Made by a program: the position numbers and the translations under genes
Part shown: one piece after another, positions 25,005 to 35,555 of the stretch
Position numbering within the stretch: position 1 is the first letter of the stretch
How the letters are laid out: every line of letters starts with the position of its first letter
The notes under the pieces: model-generated
What the model saw: only the letters and a program-made list of their open reading frames with translations
What the model was told of the DNA's origin: nothing
Databases searched by the model: none
Source: Physcia stellaris
Lineage: Eukaryota; Ascomycota; Lecanoromycetes; Caliciales; Physciaceae
DNA: 64,000 nucleotides
Direction: 5' to 3'
Assembly (NCBI GenBank): GCA_018902385.1
Contig: JABSSW010000023.1
Coordinates: 62,001 to 126,000 of the forward strand

Positions 25005-25932
25005 ATGGAGACCACCAAAGTCAGCTCAATTCCAGTGGCTCGTCACAAGGAGAAGCAAAAGATTCATGATAATCATTCTCATTACCACCGGACGACTTCA
25101 TATAACGGTGACTACAAGTCTATGGTTCAACATGCACGCAGTGACCACCACAGCAAGTCCAAATATCTTGAGCCTAATGATCGATTTTTCGAGGATCCAT
25201 GTGAACCTTCTGAGAACGTACCTTCACTTGTGGCCGACCGTCCAGAACGCAAGGCTCGAAAAGAAGAGCCACTTCCGCCCCTTCCACCACCAGAGATAAC
25301 CAGCGCCAGCGTAATGACCGTATTACAGTTGAGGAGCACAGCGTCCGATTTGCTGGAAGTCATTGGGATGTATGAAGATTTTGACGAGATCTGCCACGGT
25401 GAGCATCGATATTCATCCTAGCATCACAAATACTGAAAACTGTCAAGACACCCCGGCATGGGAATATATCGTTAAGCAGCAAGTGTACTGTATTAGGAAT
25501 AATCTTCGCTTCATGCTCAAATTATCTCGCTACATTAGGCACCTACGAAACGGCGGAGAGGGCACCGCGGAGTGCGGTGAGCTGGAAAATCTTGCAAAAG
25601 ACATATTAGCGATCCAGCAAGAGGGGAAGTCCGAGTGGGAAGAAACTGCCTCCAAGCTCGAGGAGAAGTACGACCCGAAGAAGAGCCAGCAGTATGATGA
25701 GCCGAAAGAGGAAGGAATCGCGGAGGAGGAGCTGGTCAAGTGGAGGGAGGAACATAGCAAGGCATACCGTCACCATATCGATGTGACGTATGTCAAGAAG
25801 ATGAAAGCTAAGCTCGGACACTTGGAGGCTGCGGCTGGCGAAGTCGACACGTTGAAGGGACAGCTGAAGACTTCGTGGGAAGAGCTGAGTAGGTTGAGTA
25901 AGAAGGAGCTTGATGAGATGCAGGGGTATTAG
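25005..25932 (+). CDS. Unrecognised helical protein, tandem orphan family member A
   Basis: Two exons, 25005-25398 and 25448-25932, with a phase-1 intron (GTGAGC..CAAG), giving 292 aa. I do not recognise the family. The first about 95 residues are charged, His/Ser-rich and low in order, with a PLPPLPPP stretch. The rest is predicted helical and Glu/Lys-rich. Just before the intron lies SDLLEVIGMYEDFDEICH, and just after it comes a Trp (TPAWEY). The genes at 28617 and 30054 have the same arrangement: hydrophobic helix, F-[DF]-E-[IL] motif, phase-1 intron, then Trp a few residues later. No signal peptide or membrane helix is seen. The C-terminal third is a long coiled-coil-like region unlike the other two. 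The function is unknown. Confidence 0.75.
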
Positions 25933-26215
25933 ATGACGGGGCCACTGGGGATGAGAATGGTAGAATGTACTGGCTCCCTTCCTTCTTACTTACTTACTGT
26001 TTCCAGCCATTTCGTTGCTTCTCTCTCCTCGTCTCTGACAATCCCATACTTCTTTGTTGTTACTATGCATGCTGAGGTGGCTTAGTTCACTTCAAAGCAT
26101 GATAGCACTACCAAAATAATATATAACCCAACATAGCATCCATAGATGGGATCTGGTATCCAGAGCTCCACAGTTGATCTCCCAAGCATCTGGAATCCTA
26201 TTAATCTTATTCACA

Positions 26216-26632
26216 ATGCCACACCCTCCATCAACCCCGCCCAACAAACCCAACTCTCCAGAAGAGCAAGCCTCCCCCGAGCCCCAGAGTACGACACCCC
26301 AAGCCTCCAGGCAGCATCTATCCCAAGCACAAAACCATCTCCCTCACAATAATGCGAGCAAGACAAGCAGCGAAACCGCCAAAGTAGACATCAGCGACAC
26401 AGAAGCACCCCAAAACTCACGGCACACCTCACCCGACGAAAACGGCCGACCAAGGAATCCCACCCCTGAGAGCCAGGGGCAACGTCCCTACCAACATCAC
26501 CCGCGCAATGATACGAGGGGGACAGGTGGTGAGGCTGTTGAAGGGGTGGAGGAAAGAGAGGAAAGAGAAGCTGCGATGGGCAGGGACATCAGCGATATGG
26601 AACTGGGGCAGAAAGACGGTGGACTTCGCTGA
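26216..26632 (+). CDS. Possible small disordered hypothetical protein
   Basis: A single open frame of 138 aa starting MPHPPSTPPNKP. It is rich in Pro, Ser, Gln, Asn and acidic residues, with no hydrophobic core, signal peptide or known motif, so it would be an intrinsically disordered protein. An in-frame upstream start exists at 26174. It sits between two members of the orphan family, on the same strand. It could be a chance frame; evidence is limited to length and codon regularity. Confidence 0.35.
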   Translation: MPHPPSTPPNKPNSPEEQASPEPQSTTPQASRQHLSQAQNHLPHNNASKTSSETAKVDISDTEAPQNSRHTSPDENGRPRNPTPESQGQRPYQHHPRNDTRGTGGEAVEGVEEREEREAAMGRDISDMELGQKDGGLR

Positions 26633-27494
26633 CTCTTGGAGGATTGGGGAGGGGGTGTGCTAGAGGCTGGTGGTATCTAGATCGGTGCTTGCTTTCTGGG
26701 AGGGCGGGGAATGGGCGTGCTGGGTGGAAGAAGGGCGTGGAAGGGGGATTTGGGGGATTGATGGAGGTGGTGGAAAGGGAGGTAGGGGATGGGATGGATA
26801 GGGTATGGTCTTGTAGGTGTAAAATTTTCAATCCAAGGCAGTGTGCGAGGTTTGATACTCCGAGATGGAAAAGCACGAGGCCGGAAAGTTATCATAGAAG
26901 CATGCCAGTATTTCTGACCGGCTCGTGAGGAGTAGGCTATGGAGAGGTATGGGACTTTATGGCATACCAATCTTGGGTCAGGATCTACGCTCAACATCGT
27001 GTCTCCTATTAAACCCCTGAGAAATATAGTGAGGACCAGACCCACGATTCGTTGGATCGTGCATACTAGAACGATCGCGCAGGGACCAGGCGTTCTTGAC
27101 AAGCCTGGTAAAAGAAGCCATTGGTTGTACGACGACGATACTATTCCTAGACTCCTCTCATCCCGTTGACGGGTGTTTGCTATCTCAGGCAATACCCAAA
27201 GATAACCACCCATCGGGCCCGCGAAAAAAACAACAACAAACTTGGATCGTTCCTAGATCTTGCACGCAAATGGCGGTATTTGTCTCGAACCGCTCCTCGG
27301 CTGCTGCGCTATCAACTCCGTACGACGGAAAACTTTGAACAAACCCGGCTTTGTTCGCGATAGCAAAGCTGCAGAGTGGAGCTTTCTTAAGGGCGGGACC
27401 GTTCTCGATTCGGAGATGTGCTTGCTACCTTGATCTCAGGAACCGCGGATTCGGGTATCCCGTGATTGATCATCCCATATCTTGATCTTTCAAG
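26633..27494. other. Intergenic with a strongly G-rich plus strand (about 26640-26815)
   Basis: From about 26640 to 26815 the plus strand carries many GGG and GGGG runs and almost no C runs, enough for several potential G-quadruplexes. The rest to 27494 holds no supported gene. A 178-codon minus-strand frame covers the tract, but its composition only mirrors the G bias. Confidence 0.5.
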
Positions 27495-28109
27495 ATGACC
27501 CGGCCACGCCCCGAAACTTCCCAGTCAGAAGAGAGATCTGGGGCCGAAGATCGCGGTACGATTGATCAGACTTATGGAATCTTGAGAACCACCCCGTCTG
27601 AAGATCGAACAGATTCCAGCCGCCACGATCCCAATGGTCCTCAAGTCAACATCCAAGAAAGCCATCCGGCGGAATCGCAGCTCCCTTTGCTGCCCGGAAG
27701 ATCGACAAATGATCCCGTAGATACCGAGCCACACGCCTCCAGCTTCACGCACCTGAGGAGGAACGCTGTTTCGGAGGGGATGCCGGAGGTGAATTACGAG
27801 ATTTACACAACTAACGGGCTATCCGCACGGGAGCAAGCACTTCGCTGGATAAACAGATCCGACCGACGACCGACGAGTGAGCCAGCACAAGGCCTTGTCC
27901 CTGAGCGTCACTATCCGGCGCAGGTATCGCCAGCGAACAGCCATACTTCGTCGACCGAGGCAGTGTTGAACGGTGGTGATACTGACGAAGATGATGGAGA
28001 CAGTGCTGTACGTGACGGGAGGTTGGTCACAGCTGGGCTCAGAGGGAAGCAGCGACGATCTGATCATTCTGATGACGATGTGGGGAGAAGCCCGAAGAGG
28101 CATGGTTGA
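27495..28109 (+). CDS. Hypothetical disordered acidic protein
   Basis: A single frame of 204 aa beginning MTRPRPETSQSEERSGAED. It is rich in Arg, Asp, Glu, Ser and Pro, with one short ordered-looking stretch, PEVNYEIYTTNGLSAREQ followed by ALRWINRS, in the middle. The C-terminus is GDTDEDDGDSA then basic (KQRRSDHSDDD, SPKRHG), which resembles a nuclear protein tail, though that is weak inference. I do not recognise a family. It lies within the orphan gene island on the same strand as its neighbours. Length and even codon use make it more likely real than the frame at 26216. Confidence 0.5.
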   Translation: MTRPRPETSQSEERSGAEDRGTIDQTYGILRTTPSEDRTDSSRHDPNGPQVNIQESHPAESQLPLLPGRSTNDPVDTEPHASSFTHLRRNAVSEGMPEVNYEIYTTNGLSAREQALRWINRSDRRPTSEPAQGLVPERHYPAQVSPANSHTSSTEAVLNGGDTDEDDGDSAVRDGRLVTAGLRGKQRRSDHSDDDVGRSPKRHG

Positions 28110-28616
28110 TGGAAATGGATGACAGGATCATAGTTGAGTTGGGGAGGAGATCTGGACGCGCTAAGGGTCGGGGCTGTACGATGCTTGCTTGGTCTAGTTG
28201 GGTTTGTCTAGGATAGACTTTCCCCTTAAAACGGTGCTGTGGAATTTGATGATCTGGAAAAGTTAGTAATGTGAAACCACGTTGTGACAGCAGTGTAAAT
28301 CGACGGGCGTGGTGAATTCAAGACAACTTACGTTGATGGAATTAAAAAATAATGATTCAGCACCCTAAGCAAACTCATCTCGATGCACCTGTACTTTCAT
28401 CTACGTGTACCTTGACATCAAAACCGATGCAGCAATCTGCTCCTGATGTTCGAACAACGAGAATACGCCAGCGTTGCTGAACGTTGGCATTCTCTGGGGA
28501 CCTTGGTGAGAGTCTGATCGACCGTATATATAGTGGTGCCTTTCTACCGATATTACATTTCTCAAACTGAAGCTTTCGAGTTCAAGATCTTACAAGTCCA
28601 ATCCAGATCAACTGCT
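28110..28616. other. Intergenic; promoter of the orphan paralogue at 28617
   Basis: About 500 bp with no coding evidence. A TATATATAG element occurs near 28525, about 90 bases before the ATG, and could act as a TATA box. Confidence 0.45.
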
Positions 28617-29457
28617 ATGTCTTATCAAAGCCACTTTGTCAGCAGTTTTGGCGACGATCCACGACTGAGCACGCAGCTTCGTGGAGTAGGTGCACCACCC
28701 AATAATGCACGGGTTGACCCGATCGTTGAAAGCTGGACCGACCCATCCAGGCAGTCAGACGAATTTCAGACTCAAGGAACATGTGTCGGATGTTTCGCAT
28801 GCGGATCGATAAATGTAAATCCGGCACACCCATACTATCGTCTTGATGTTTCCAGCCATGGTCTGGCTGAGCCTGACGATGAGTCTGAAGAGGGAAGCGA
28901 TGTTGAGGCTGTGGCTCCAGGGCTTGCACTTAAAGCCACAACCACCAACCTAGCGGCAGTGTTACGCCTGAATAGTGCTATGATATATTTCAGCGAGCTG
29001 TTGAAGACCTATATCTCCTTCGATGAAATTTGCCGAGGCGGTAAGCAGATCATCAATAGCATCTCTCGAAGCTTGGCTGACATGGTACTGTGTAGAGATG
29101 ACAGGATGGAAGGCGCAGGCTGCGAAGCACTTTGATCAGCTTCAAAGGGCTATCGACCAAATTCTCCAAGCTTATCGTAGGACACTGCCCGGGAATAGAG
29201 ACAATGAAAGCGTCTTGCTCAATACAGCCAGAGGAATATCCATAGACAAGGCTTGTCAGAGAATTTACCTGGGCGAAAAGGCTCAAGGTATGTTGCTGGT
29301 AGTTTCGTACAAACAGCGCTAAGCATGAAAATCAGATCTCACCTTCCTGTCCTCTATCGCTAAGGAGCTGGAGGACTGGGAACGCGACGGTAAGAAGGAA
29401 ATTGACATGCTGAGAGATGCCCTGGCGAGGAGGTGGAAGCAGGATTCCGAGAGGTAA
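28617..29457 (+). CDS. Unrecognised helical protein, tandem orphan family member B
   Basis: Three exons, 28617-29040, 29096-29287 and 29336-29457, giving 245 aa with all junctions keeping frame. Family unknown. The N-terminal 100 residues are poorly ordered and include a small Cys cluster (CVGCFACG) and an acidic stretch. The helical part begins near NLAAVLRLNSAMIYF and reads TYISFDEICRG up to a phase-1 intron, followed by EMTGWKAQAAKHF. The C-terminal module has KAQDLTFLSSIAKELEDW, which lines up with KAQLTLILNEISERLEEW in the gene at 30054. This supports common descent beyond the shared intron. A second intron within this module is absent from the other gene. No targeting signal is seen. 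Confidence 0.8.
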
Positions 29458-30053
29458 ATTGGGGAATATGACGACATCTGCGAAGTCGATTGTAGATCAT
29501 CGTAGACCATAGATTGAGAAGTTAGTATGAGGTGTTGTGATACTACGTATATTGCAGGCTTGTTTTAGAATTGCCTGTTCCCGGACGCAATAATGTGCAG
29601 GTTGCTCATACCTTCAGCCACGCCATCTGCCAAGTGAGTTTTGTTCGATACTCACAAGCTTTGCTAACACTTTTGTGACAGTCTGCCCTGACTACGATGA
29701 ATGACCTATACACCTGTCAGCTATGCCCACGTCGCATAATGGTCAAGCAATTCACCATGTCACCGTGATTCGAGAGACAAACACCCAACGGCATGGGTAC
29801 GATGCCTCTGCCAGCGAATAGATGAAAACCTGTGTCGGAGCCATGGTGAGCGGCAATCATTCGCTGGCAACGTCGCTTAAGATCGCCAGGTGTGCATGCC
29901 CATTATCTCGTGCAGATACTCTGCGTCGTCAGTATAAGAACGTGTTCCCCTCATATTTAGCTGAAATCAAGATTCTTGGTTTTGCCAATGGAAGTCGTCC
30001 GGTGAATTCTGCCTTAACAGTGGCAGCACGCGGAAATACGGTGTCTATCAGCT
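29458..30053. other. Intergenic between orphan paralogues B and C
   Basis: About 600 bp. A short frame at 29822-30070 ends inside the next gene's first codons and has no motif. Nothing else was supported. Confidence 0.45.
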
Positions 30054-30908
30054 ATGGCCACCCAAGGTAACGGTGAAAGCGGCCGCTCTCGAGAGACAGG
30101 AGATAACTCAAGGCCTCCTGGTCAAGTGCGCGATCTGATCAATGTTGTTGAAGACGCGGTGGCCGGGTCTGAAGAGAGGCAATCTAGGGATCCCAGCGGC
30201 TCTGGTCATCATGCTCACCTCGAGATAAAGCAAATATCAAGGGATAACATGAAAAGTCAAAAAGAATGTGCAGCGCTATTCTTAGCAGCTTCCATGCTTA
30301 AGCATGAGGTTAGCTTCTTAAGCGACGCGCTTGAAATATTCAGATCATTCTTCGAATTGAAAAAGTGTAAGTCCGGAAAGATCGATGCGTTTTTACATCA
30401 CTTCTAAAATGCTCCCAAATTAAGTTTTTCGAGCGCTGAAACTGTACGATACTAACCGGTCAGCTCCATAGGTCTGCTGGTATGGGAAGTAACCGATAGG
30501 TCGCATTTCAAGCAGCTAGGAGATGCTATCAAAAGCGTTCATCAGGCTGCCAGAAATCTCAACTCCTCCAAAGTGACTAATCCGCCGGATTTCGTGAAAG
30601 AGCTGTCTGGTATCTGCAGAACCATGAGCAACGATATTAAACACTGGACGGAGCCATCTCGTTTAGCCCGGCATGGTGGTCATGTCCTAGGGCTGGGACT
30701 TAAAGACTCGGATCCACCTTCCATAAAAATCAAGGACGCTGATAAGGCTCAACTGACCTTGATATTGAACGAGATAAGCGAAAGGCTGGAGGAATGGACG
30801 GATCACAAGGAGCAGGACATGGAGATGTGCTTGAATAAAGCTAGGATTCTGTGGAGAATCAAGGGCGAAGAGTTAATCAAGGAAAGCCTAGGGGATGTCA
30901 CACCTTGA
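30054..30908 (+). CDS. Unrecognised helical protein, tandem orphan family member C
   Basis: Two exons, 30054-30366 and 30472-30908, giving 249 aa. The intron is phase 1 with donor GTAAGT, a good ACTAAC branch point near 30451, and acceptor CCATAG. The N-terminal 65 residues are polar and disordered. The helical part holds FLAASMLKHEVSFLSDAL, then IFRSFFELKKC at the intron, then LLVWEVTDRSHFKQLGDA. The C-terminal part carries KAQLTLILNEISERLEEW, DMEMCLNKARILW and IKGEEL, matching the order of KAQ, LT, I, LExW, D-M, A, W in the gene at 28617. No known domain, signal peptide or membrane segment was recognised. It is the most compact member and the best query for finding relatives. Confidence 0.8.
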
Positions 30909-32636
30909 ATGGATCTCTTTGGTTAGATTGGGTGTCCGTTGTTGTTCTCCAGGAGAAGAAAGTTGTTTGGTATTTTTCGGCATATTTGAATTTTATTCAA
31001 ATATGGTTTTTGAGTAGTTGAGTGAATACATTCAGTAACTTTTGATTGCAGCCATTTTTCCAGAGACTTAGCGCGGCATCCACCTATTTCTGTAGAGATG
31101 TCTTGCCCTGAGTCGTTCTTTGTGGGTGAATGTCTCTGACATAAGGCCTGAAGGCAGATTTTGTCAATCAAACGGTTAAGCTTTCGGTTTCGGGGGAGTA
31201 AATGACTTAAGACCGTCAAATTAGGACAATGGGAGATATCCTTGCTGTTATACATCGTGTCTAGTCGGACAATATCACTGTGAAATATCAGCAATACTTA
31301 CAAGAATATTCTCAGTGTCTGACCCGCTAGCACTCACCATAACATGGGTCCTAGCAAGTCACGATGGATCAGACACACGCCAGTCTTATTAAGCTGGGCA
31401 TTTTGTCTCAATCAATCAGGACAACAACGGTCATAGTCCATGTGACGCAAGTGACCTGATCTACCAGCTTCAAAAACCTTCGTGGGCAGCTTTATCTTCG
31501 AGGTTTTTGTCGAGGCTGCATTTTCTCGATTGTGAACTGCCCAAAAACCAAGCCATAATGGCCGGAACAGAATCGTGACGCATAAGCCTCCTATAACGAG
31601 CATCGCCACCAGGCGCGTGAATGACTTGCTGGACATTCATACGAATACAACTTTTTTTCAAAATTTATTGAAGTGTACGGTAGAGGTAGCGATCGATCAT
31701 AGGTGGGTGAAATGTGGAAATATCATGGCGTAAGATCAAAGGTGAAAAGAGATTAGGAGCAGAAGTAGGATTGTGGTGTGCACAATACAGACGACCTTAA
31801 ATAGGCAGACAGACACAATGCAAAATTTTGCAGCCAAGATTGAGATGTTTGAGTCCACCACCTACTTCAACGGGTAAATGATCTGGAAGCCATTTCACGC
31901 TGAAGAGCCACGACACCGAAACGACCGTGCTCACCACTGTATGTGGCGGGAAAATTTGATTAAGTAAAGGAAACAACTACCTTACTAGTATTTTCAAGAT
32001 TAAGACTTACTGGTTTGATGCACGCCACTCGTGGCCCGGTAGGCAGATCCCGCTTGACCGATCTCACACACAGGCTTTGTGTTGCAAGCAGGACTCAACA
32101 AACAGCGTATGCGATGCGGTTGGTTAGTCGTTTATGGGATCGACTGAAGGCTTTCAAACATACCACAGCATCGGTTAGACAATGGAATATTGGTGTTCCG
32201 AGACAAAGTTGAAGCGAGGCACCCTTTCGACGTCGATCAATGGCTGGCATGTGCCAAGATCAACAGGTCAATTCCAAGCTGCTTATGGGACAAACCAGTT
32301 ATAGCCCAACCAGGGCAAGAGCGAGCGCTACGCGGTGAGTGTTTTAGGATCGCGCCCGGATTGAGCTTACACGGAGATTCCGGCGAAGGACAATCGTTGA
32401 GCATAATAAGAACGGTTGGCAAGTCGACAAAATGGTCCACGCGTACGAGACATTTCATAGCTGAGACTGAGACTCAAGTTGTGTTGGTCGATGGACGCTG
32501 TGTTCGCGCACAGCTTCATTCGTCTATGGTGTATATGCATCGTGGCTTTCTAAGTTCAAGTGTCGATAGTCGTATATCGTAAGTAGCTGAGTCCGGTTAG
32601 TGTTGTAATCTTCCTTCGCGTATTGTCAAGTAATGC
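30909..32636. other. Long intergenic stretch; no supported gene
   Basis: About 1.7 kb between orphan member C and the end of the peroxiredoxin gene. Short frames occur on both strands, including a hydrophobic-start frame on the minus strand (about 31412-31636) and a 130-codon plus frame (32190-32582). None has splice support, known motifs or paralogues in the window. Confidence 0.5.
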
Positions 32637-33482
32637 TCACGGCTTGACAACCCGAATATCCCCAAACTTCTTTCTAGCATCTTCAGTCGACACGCTTGGA
32701 GGCACAATCACATCGTCACCAGGCCTGAAATAAGAGTCAGCGAATCCACAAGGAGCTATAGCCAGTACCCAACAACTTACGTCCAGTCAATTGGTGTCGT
32801 CACACCCTTCCTGTCTCCTGTCTGTAGGCTATCAATTACTCTCAGAACCTCCGCGGTGTTCCTTCCTGTACTAGCAGGGTACATCATCGTCAACCTAATC
32901 TTCTTGTTTGGATCAATAACGAAGACGCTACGGATAGTAAAGGCTATGCCCTTCTGGTCAATATTGGTGGTGTCCTGAGTGTCGACCATATCGTATGTCC
33001 AGGCAATATTGCGATCCGCATCGGCGATTATGGGGAATTGGAGGTTCGTCTGAGACGTCTCATTGATATCTTCTATCCATTTGTCATGAGATGTGAGGTC
33101 GTTCGCGGACTACAGCTATTAGCACAGTGCAGTAATCAGTAATTGCAGCCCATACCAAGCCAATAAGCTTGACATTCCGCTTCTCAAATTCTCCTTTAAG
33201 CTTTGCGAATGCGCCCAATTCCGTTGTGCACACTGGGGTGAAGTCGGCCGGATGGGAGAAAAGGATTGCCCACTTATCGCCGATCCATTGATGAAAGTCG
33301 ATGTCTCCATGTGTGGTTTTGGCCTTGAAATTGGGTGCAACGCTCCCAAGTCGCAGGCGAGGCTGTTCTTGAGCAGGGGTCGCGTATGATCTGCCGATCG
33401 TGGGGAGCCGCGGTTGCTGGGCTTGAGTTCCTAAAAACACTCTGCACGTTTGACGAGGAACGGTTCGAAGGAGATATGACAT
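32637..33482 (-). CDS. PRX1: Mitochondrial 1-Cys peroxiredoxin (Prx6/yeast Prx1 type)
   Basis: Three exons: 33482-33156, 33109-32781 and 32724-32637, with introns of 46 and 56 bp, giving 247 aa. The first about 40 residues ([18 protein letters not shown], then ending [12 protein letters not shown]) are Arg-rich without acidic residues until the end, a typical mitochondrial presequence. The peroxidatic Cys lies in [18 protein letters not shown]. Conserved Prx6-type features follow: [24 protein letters not shown] and [11 protein letters not shown], with the C-terminus ending DIRVVKP. The enzyme reduces hydrogen peroxide and organic peroxides in the mitochondrial matrix, using glutathione or thioredoxin for recycling in yeast. 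The start at 33482 is the first Met of the presequence. Confidence 0.95.
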
Positions 33483-33560
33483 GTTGAGAATCAATTGACT
33501 CTTAGATTGAGGAGAGAAACGGAGATTTGGCAGAGCCCGAACAGTACATAAACCTTCAAG

Positions 33561-33940
33561 ATGGCGTCATCGCGGAGAAACGGCGACGCCAAGCCCGGAG
33601 CAGTGCCTCCCTTGATTTTCCAGAGTCTGCTGCTCAAAACTAAACACCATGACAAGAATCATGCCAAGGGCAATACAGTAAGTGTCACAATGACATGGCC
33701 GACTATCCTTCGTCCGCCTGTTCTGCTGGAGCTAAGTCAAGACAACATGCCGTTCACCCACAACCCGTCAAAGGCGGCCCTTTCATTAACAATCCTCCCT
33801 CAAAAGTCGGTCTACATCGAGATTTACTCCAAAGTAATCTTCATACACCACCTAGTCTAAGACATTGTCTGCTTTCGTCAAGCGACAGCTGTACTAAGCA
33901 TATTATCCACGCAACATTTGTGCGTCAAGTGAGTCCCTGA
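33561..33940 (+). CDS. Possible small hypothetical gene divergent from PRX1
   Basis: An ATG at 33561 opens a frame ([14 protein letters not shown]...) only 78 bp from the divergent PRX1 start. A second frame from 33695 to 33940 reads as a polar, Ser/His-rich 81-residue segment. The two are in different frames and I found no convincing intron that joins them. It could be one small spliced gene, two chance frames, or 5' leader sequence. No family was recognised. Confidence 0.2.
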
Positions 33941-34300
33941 CGGCTTCAACCGAAGCTACCCCACGCACTGGAAACCGCCTTGCGGTGACCATGAGAGTAG
34001 CTTGATATATTATGACTAAACGGTCATCGATGATCACGCGCGGAGCATGTAGCTGCTGTCAGCTCAACTACCAGGCTCTGAGGGAATTTACTCAGCGCGC
34101 GAATCGCTTCTCGGTAGCCCCATGTTCTCCATCAAGCGCCCCATCTTCCCCAGTCGGTATTCAAGATGACGGGCCGTTGTAGAAGCTGCCGTTCTTCAGG
34201 TAAATACAAGTAGAACTCATGGCACTTAACTTCTCTTTCGTTGATCGCCAGGCAAGTTTACTCAACTGCTGTCAAACTCGTTCTAAATTTGAAAACCGCA
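33941..34300. other. Intergenic; upstream of the secreted-protein gene
   Basis: About 360 bp without coding evidence. It probably includes the promoter of the gene at 34301. Confidence 0.45.
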
Positions 34301-34902
34301 ATGTTGTTTTTTCAAGCTCTTGTCCTTTTCATTTCCTTCGACCTTTTCATCAGCTGTCAGGCTTCGTTGATACATCGAGATCCAAAACTTGATACCGCCA
34401 GGAACCTCTCGTTGAAGTTAGTCAAAAGCACGCCGTATACCTCATCAGACTGACTAAGTCATATTATAGCACCACCAATGTCGGCACGTCTTATACATAC
34501 ACAGTTCCCGGCACCTCCACCAAAGTTCTAGTCCGAACTCTCCGCGACAGATTCATGATAAACAGCCTGGACACCACTATGTGTTTAGCCATTGGGCTTC
34601 ACCAAATGACAAAGTCCATAGCAGCCCGTGGAGCAAAGGCTTATGTGAGCGACGACGAATTGGATTATGAATGGAGCTCCGCGGATCTGCAGATGAAGCA
34701 CTCGGATCAAGGCCCTGGGGCAATGAACCTATCCGTCTATGCGGATGTTCTCTTCGCAATGCTTAGTGCACTTTTCACTCAGGGGTTGCACTTAGAGGTT
34801 AAGATTGACGTATGGGACGGGAGGTTGCACGTCGGTAGTGGTTGGCTATTAAATATGGATCATCCACCGGTCAGGCCAGGGGGCCTGCAAATTTCGAGCT
34901 AG
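34301..34902 (+). CDS. Predicted small secreted protein of unknown function
   Basis: Two exons, 34301-34416 and 34470-34902, with a 53-bp intron (GTTAGT..TTATAG, branch CTGAC), giving 182 aa. The N-terminus is a strong signal peptide (MLFFQALVLFISFDLFIS, then CQAS), with cleavage probably after the Cys-Gln-Ala region. The mature part is about 160 residues. Its mid-part has VLVRTLRDRF, and its C-terminal part has a LEVKIDVWDGRLHVGSGWL pattern, which resembles the V-x-D-G-x-x-x-V-G-x-G ending seen in many uncharacterised fungal secreted proteins (recalled, not searched). Few cysteines remain after cleavage. No enzyme motif is seen. A role outside the cell, such as host or substrate interaction, would be speculation. 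Confidence 0.65.
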
Positions 34903-35555
34903 CTCAAGTAGGAGATTCGAAGTCCTGCAAGAATATGGAGGGTATTTCTAGTCTACGCTCGGAGATACTCAAGACTGGCACGCTCTCGTCAACAAACTTC
35001 CTGAATCGAAGCATTTAGCTCTTGTAGATACGACGGGCTTTTTATTGACCCTAGCCCGGTCAGCATTGTATTCTAGCATGATCATGTAGTATCTTAGACT
35101 TTTCTTCGTGTTCTTGGTAAAGGAAGTCGCGTCCATGCACTATTCAAGAAAGACCTTGGATCATTTGATGCGTACCTATGATCTACGCCTTGCGAGCAAA
35201 GACCCAACAGAAGTCAGGCAGTCTCGTCAAACTCGGAGAATATATCAAACCAGCCTTATCTTATCTTATCTTATCGATAAACTCCAGCTAGCCCAATCAG
35301 GGTTTTATCCCTTTCATCATCGAATTTGCGATCCCGACGAGGGCGCGTTAACACTCCGCCACGCTAGTTCAACCACAACCGTACCGCCTACTCTAGATAA
35401 TAAATCACTGCAAAGCATTATTCAAGCTGTCCAAAACGCCACCCTACCGAAGAGCTTAGACATCTCAAGACATCATTCCTACCAGAGACATTCGAGTCCC
35501 TCCATCCAATCCCTAGTACGTATTAACCTCGAAGACAAACTCCCGCGCAACAATA
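34903..35555. other. Intergenic; contains a short tandem repeat
   Basis: Holds four TTATC units at 35255-35274. A 169-codon plus-strand frame (35108-35617) runs into the next gene in another frame and has no motif; it is not called. The 3' part is promoter and leader of the twin-CX9C gene. Confidence 0.5.
35255..35274. repeat. (TTATC)4 microsatellite
   Basis: Four perfect direct copies of the 5-bp unit TTATC. It lies about 280 bp upstream of the start of the small twin-CX9C gene. Confidence 0.9.

Noticed and set aside
24563-25069. A 168-codon plus-strand frame with several cysteines
   Set aside because: It overlaps the start of orphan member A in another frame, has no motif and no splice support.
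26677-27213. A 178-codon minus-strand frame
   Set aside because: Its Pro-rich translation is the mirror of the G-rich plus strand; likely compositional.
31412-31636. A short minus-strand frame with a hydrophobic start
   Set aside because: It resembles a signal peptide weakly, but there is no good start context, no splice support and no motif.
32190-32582. A 130-codon plus-strand frame
   Set aside because: No recognisable motif, no plausible partner exons.
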